This document shows, in pieces, positions 30,440 through 31,229 of a stretch of 31,229 nucleotides of DNA. Under the pieces are notes generated by a model. It did no database searches. It was not told where the DNA came from and saw only the letters and a list, made by a program, of their open reading frames with translations. The position numbers and the translations under genes were made by a program. The stretch comes from an uncultured Clostridium sp. (lineage in GTDB: Bacteria > Bacillota > Clostridia > Lachnospirales > Lachnospiraceae). The stretch lies in assembly GCA_900549235.1 (NCBI GenBank), contig URNT01000035.1, positions 1 to 31,229 of the forward strand, in the 5' to 3' direction. Position 1 is the first letter of the stretch. Every line of letters begins with the position of its first letter.

Positions 30440-31069
30440 ATGGCAGTATTAACACAGACAGTAACCACGGAGACAGCAATCAACTGGGAGGAACTGGCCC
30501 AGAAAATTAAGGACAACACCAGCGGCCTGAAAGTGGGCGACATTATCACAGAGAAAACCCTCGACGGCGAGGAAATGGATCTCGTGGTCGTTGACATGGG
30601 CCCGGGCTGGGCTCGCTTCGAGAGTAAGGACTGCCTGCCGGTAGAGGTTGCCTACAACCAGAACAACAGAAACGCCGGAGGCTTCGCAGACTCAGACGTC
30701 AAGCATTACTTAAACGAGGAAGTTTTCAATAATCTGCCGGAGGAGCTTTGCAATGTGATTGCCGAGGTTGAGCGTAAGCAGGAAAACGGCGAGAGCTCAC
30801 TCTGTCGCCTCTTTTTACCCACCGAGTCGGAGCTGTTCGGGGACTGCTGCTATTCAGAGGACGGCACATACAACCAGATCGAATACTACAAGGACCGCCG
30901 CAACCGTATCAAGTGCAACAGAAAAGGAGGCTCACCTGATTGGTACTGGTCCGCTTCTGTCAGGAGTGGCTACTCTACTTATTGCGTGTCCGTCAACGGC
31001 AACGGGAACTCCGACAACTGGTCCGCCAGCAACGAGCTTTACGTCCCGGTCTGCTTCGTAATTCAGTAA
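30440..31069 (+). CDS. DUF6273-type protein with C-type-lectin-like C-terminus
   Basis: 209 residues. GGAGG lies 8 nt before ATG 30440. Residues about 28-209 resemble the DUF6273 family, a formylglycine-enzyme/C-type-lectin-like fold seen in phages and surface proteins of gut Firmicutes. The C-terminal 45 residues carry the telling pattern WYWSASVRSGYSTYCVS followed by an Asn/Gly-rich loop (NGNGNSDNWSASNE) and a final PVCFVIQ strand. The start at 30410 overlaps the hydrolase and lacks a ribosome-binding site. The ligand is unknown; diversification by a retroelement is a possibility raised in the findings. Confidence 0.7.
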   Translation: MAVLTQTVTTETAINWEELAQKIKDNTSGLKVGDIITEKTLDGEEMDLVVVDMGPGWARFESKDCLPVEVAYNQNNRNAGGFADSDVKHYLNEEVFNNLPEELCNVIAEVERKQENGESSLCRLFLPTESELFGDCCYSEDGTYNQIEYYKDRRNRIKCNRKGGSPDWYWSASVRSGYSTYCVSVNGNGNSDNWSASNELYVPVCFVIQ

Positions 31070-31079
31070 ATCATAAATC

Positions 31080-31099
31080 CCGCCGCCTTTGTGCGGCGG
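31080..31099 (+). other. GC-rich intergenic hairpin
   Basis: CCGCCGC (31080-31086) pairs with GCGGCGG (31093-31099) around a 6-nt loop. No U tract follows; the next gene's AAGGAGG comes 4 nt later, so it is more likely an mRNA stability or translation element than a terminator. Confidence 0.6.
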
Positions 31100-31118
31100 C
31101 ATAAGGAGGAGAAACCAC

Positions 31119-31229
31119 ATGCAAGAAGAACAGAAAGAAACCGCAGCGGGCTCCCCGGTTGCCTCATTCCAGACGCGGCGGGACAAACCGATCGAGGTAA
31201 TGAGCCTGCAGGAGAAATTCATCGAACTG
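31119..31229 (+). CDS. Unidentified element gene, 5' part only
   Basis: ATG 31119 with GGAGGAG about 8 nt upstream opens a frame of 37 codons to the window edge. The visible part (MQEEQKETAAGSP..., then RDKPIEVMSLQEKFIEL) is too short to recognise. Confidence 0.6.
   Translation, partial: MQEEQKETAAGSPVASFQTRRDKPIEVMSLQEKFIEL

Larger units (their letters stand above)
23884..31229. mobile_element. Integrated element (prophage or ICE), right end outside window
   Basis: Bounded on the left by the inferred att junction and a large serine recombinase. Inside are a divergent XRE/Cro switch, an adenine methyltransferase, an exonuclease, many small overlapping genes and no housekeeping functions. 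Codon choice differs from the host part, for example far more CTC leucine codons. No capsid, terminase, relaxase or type IV secretion gene is seen in the part present, so prophage and ICE cannot be told apart. The right limit is only the window edge. Confidence 0.85.

Noticed and set aside
23881..31229. CRISPR array or toxin-antitoxin system in the element
   Set aside because: No regularly spaced direct repeats were seen, and the small gene pairs lack recognisable toxin or antitoxin features. The only clear regulators form the XRE/Cro switch.

Overview
The window looks like a chromosome segment from a gut-type Clostridia bacterium, most likely Lachnospiraceae. I base this on the GGAGG ribosome-binding sites, the sigma-A promoters, the arginine decarboxylase/carboxyspermidine polyamine cluster, an orphan KdpDE pair, the TIGR01906 membrane protein and the VTC-DUF4956 cluster. 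The genus is not resolved. About 23.9 kb is host chromosome. The last ~7.3 kb is the left part of an integrated element that runs off the right edge.

Layout. 1-290: tRNA-Asn (missing its first base), tRNA-Glu and tRNA-Cys, then a terminator. 420-683: a sigma-A promoter and a densely folded region that looks like a standalone structured RNA, possibly of the raiA class. 817-849: a strong terminator just upstream of the polyamine operon, with no obvious promoter after it. 888-6545: five genes (speA, speE, speB, carboxyspermidine dehydrogenase, carboxyspermidine decarboxylase) that together would take arginine to spermidine. 6559-7202: bioY on the minus strand with a promoter overlapped by a BirA-type operator. 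7428-10183: a DEDDh exonuclease, then an orphan KdpD/KdpE-like two-component system. 10274-12648: tRNA-Lys, its terminator, a TIGR01906 membrane protein and a D-Ala-D-Ala carboxypeptidase. 12813-14937: a broken gene remnant, then a CPA2 antiporter and its TetR regulator, whose promoter is bracketed by a 21-bp-arm inverted repeat. 15069-16859: an IlvD/Edd dehydratase. 17219-20294: VTC domain, DUF4956 and beta-helical lipoprotein genes. 20248-23812: mscS, a FadR-type GntR regulator and a second two-component system, in one minus-strand operon.

The integrated element begins at about 23881-23887. Just outside it lies a terminator almost identical in design to the one after tRNA-Lys at 12528-12570, preceded by the same AATGCGC (plus-strand) tRNA 3'-end sequence. 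This implies that the element entered the 3' end of a tRNA gene that used to precede mscS. The large serine recombinase gene reads through the junction, so its last ~19 residues are encoded by host tRNA-flank and terminator DNA. The element carries a divergent XRE/Cro switch with three operators spaced about 30 bp apart. It also has a DUF4236-TM2 protein, a D12 adenine methyltransferase, a DnaQ-like exonuclease, several small genes, a SleB-like membrane-anchored hydrolase and a DUF6273 protein whose C-terminus resembles C-type-lectin variable domains. Whether it is a prophage or an ICE cannot be decided from this window.

No CRISPR array, rRNA or insertion sequence was seen.
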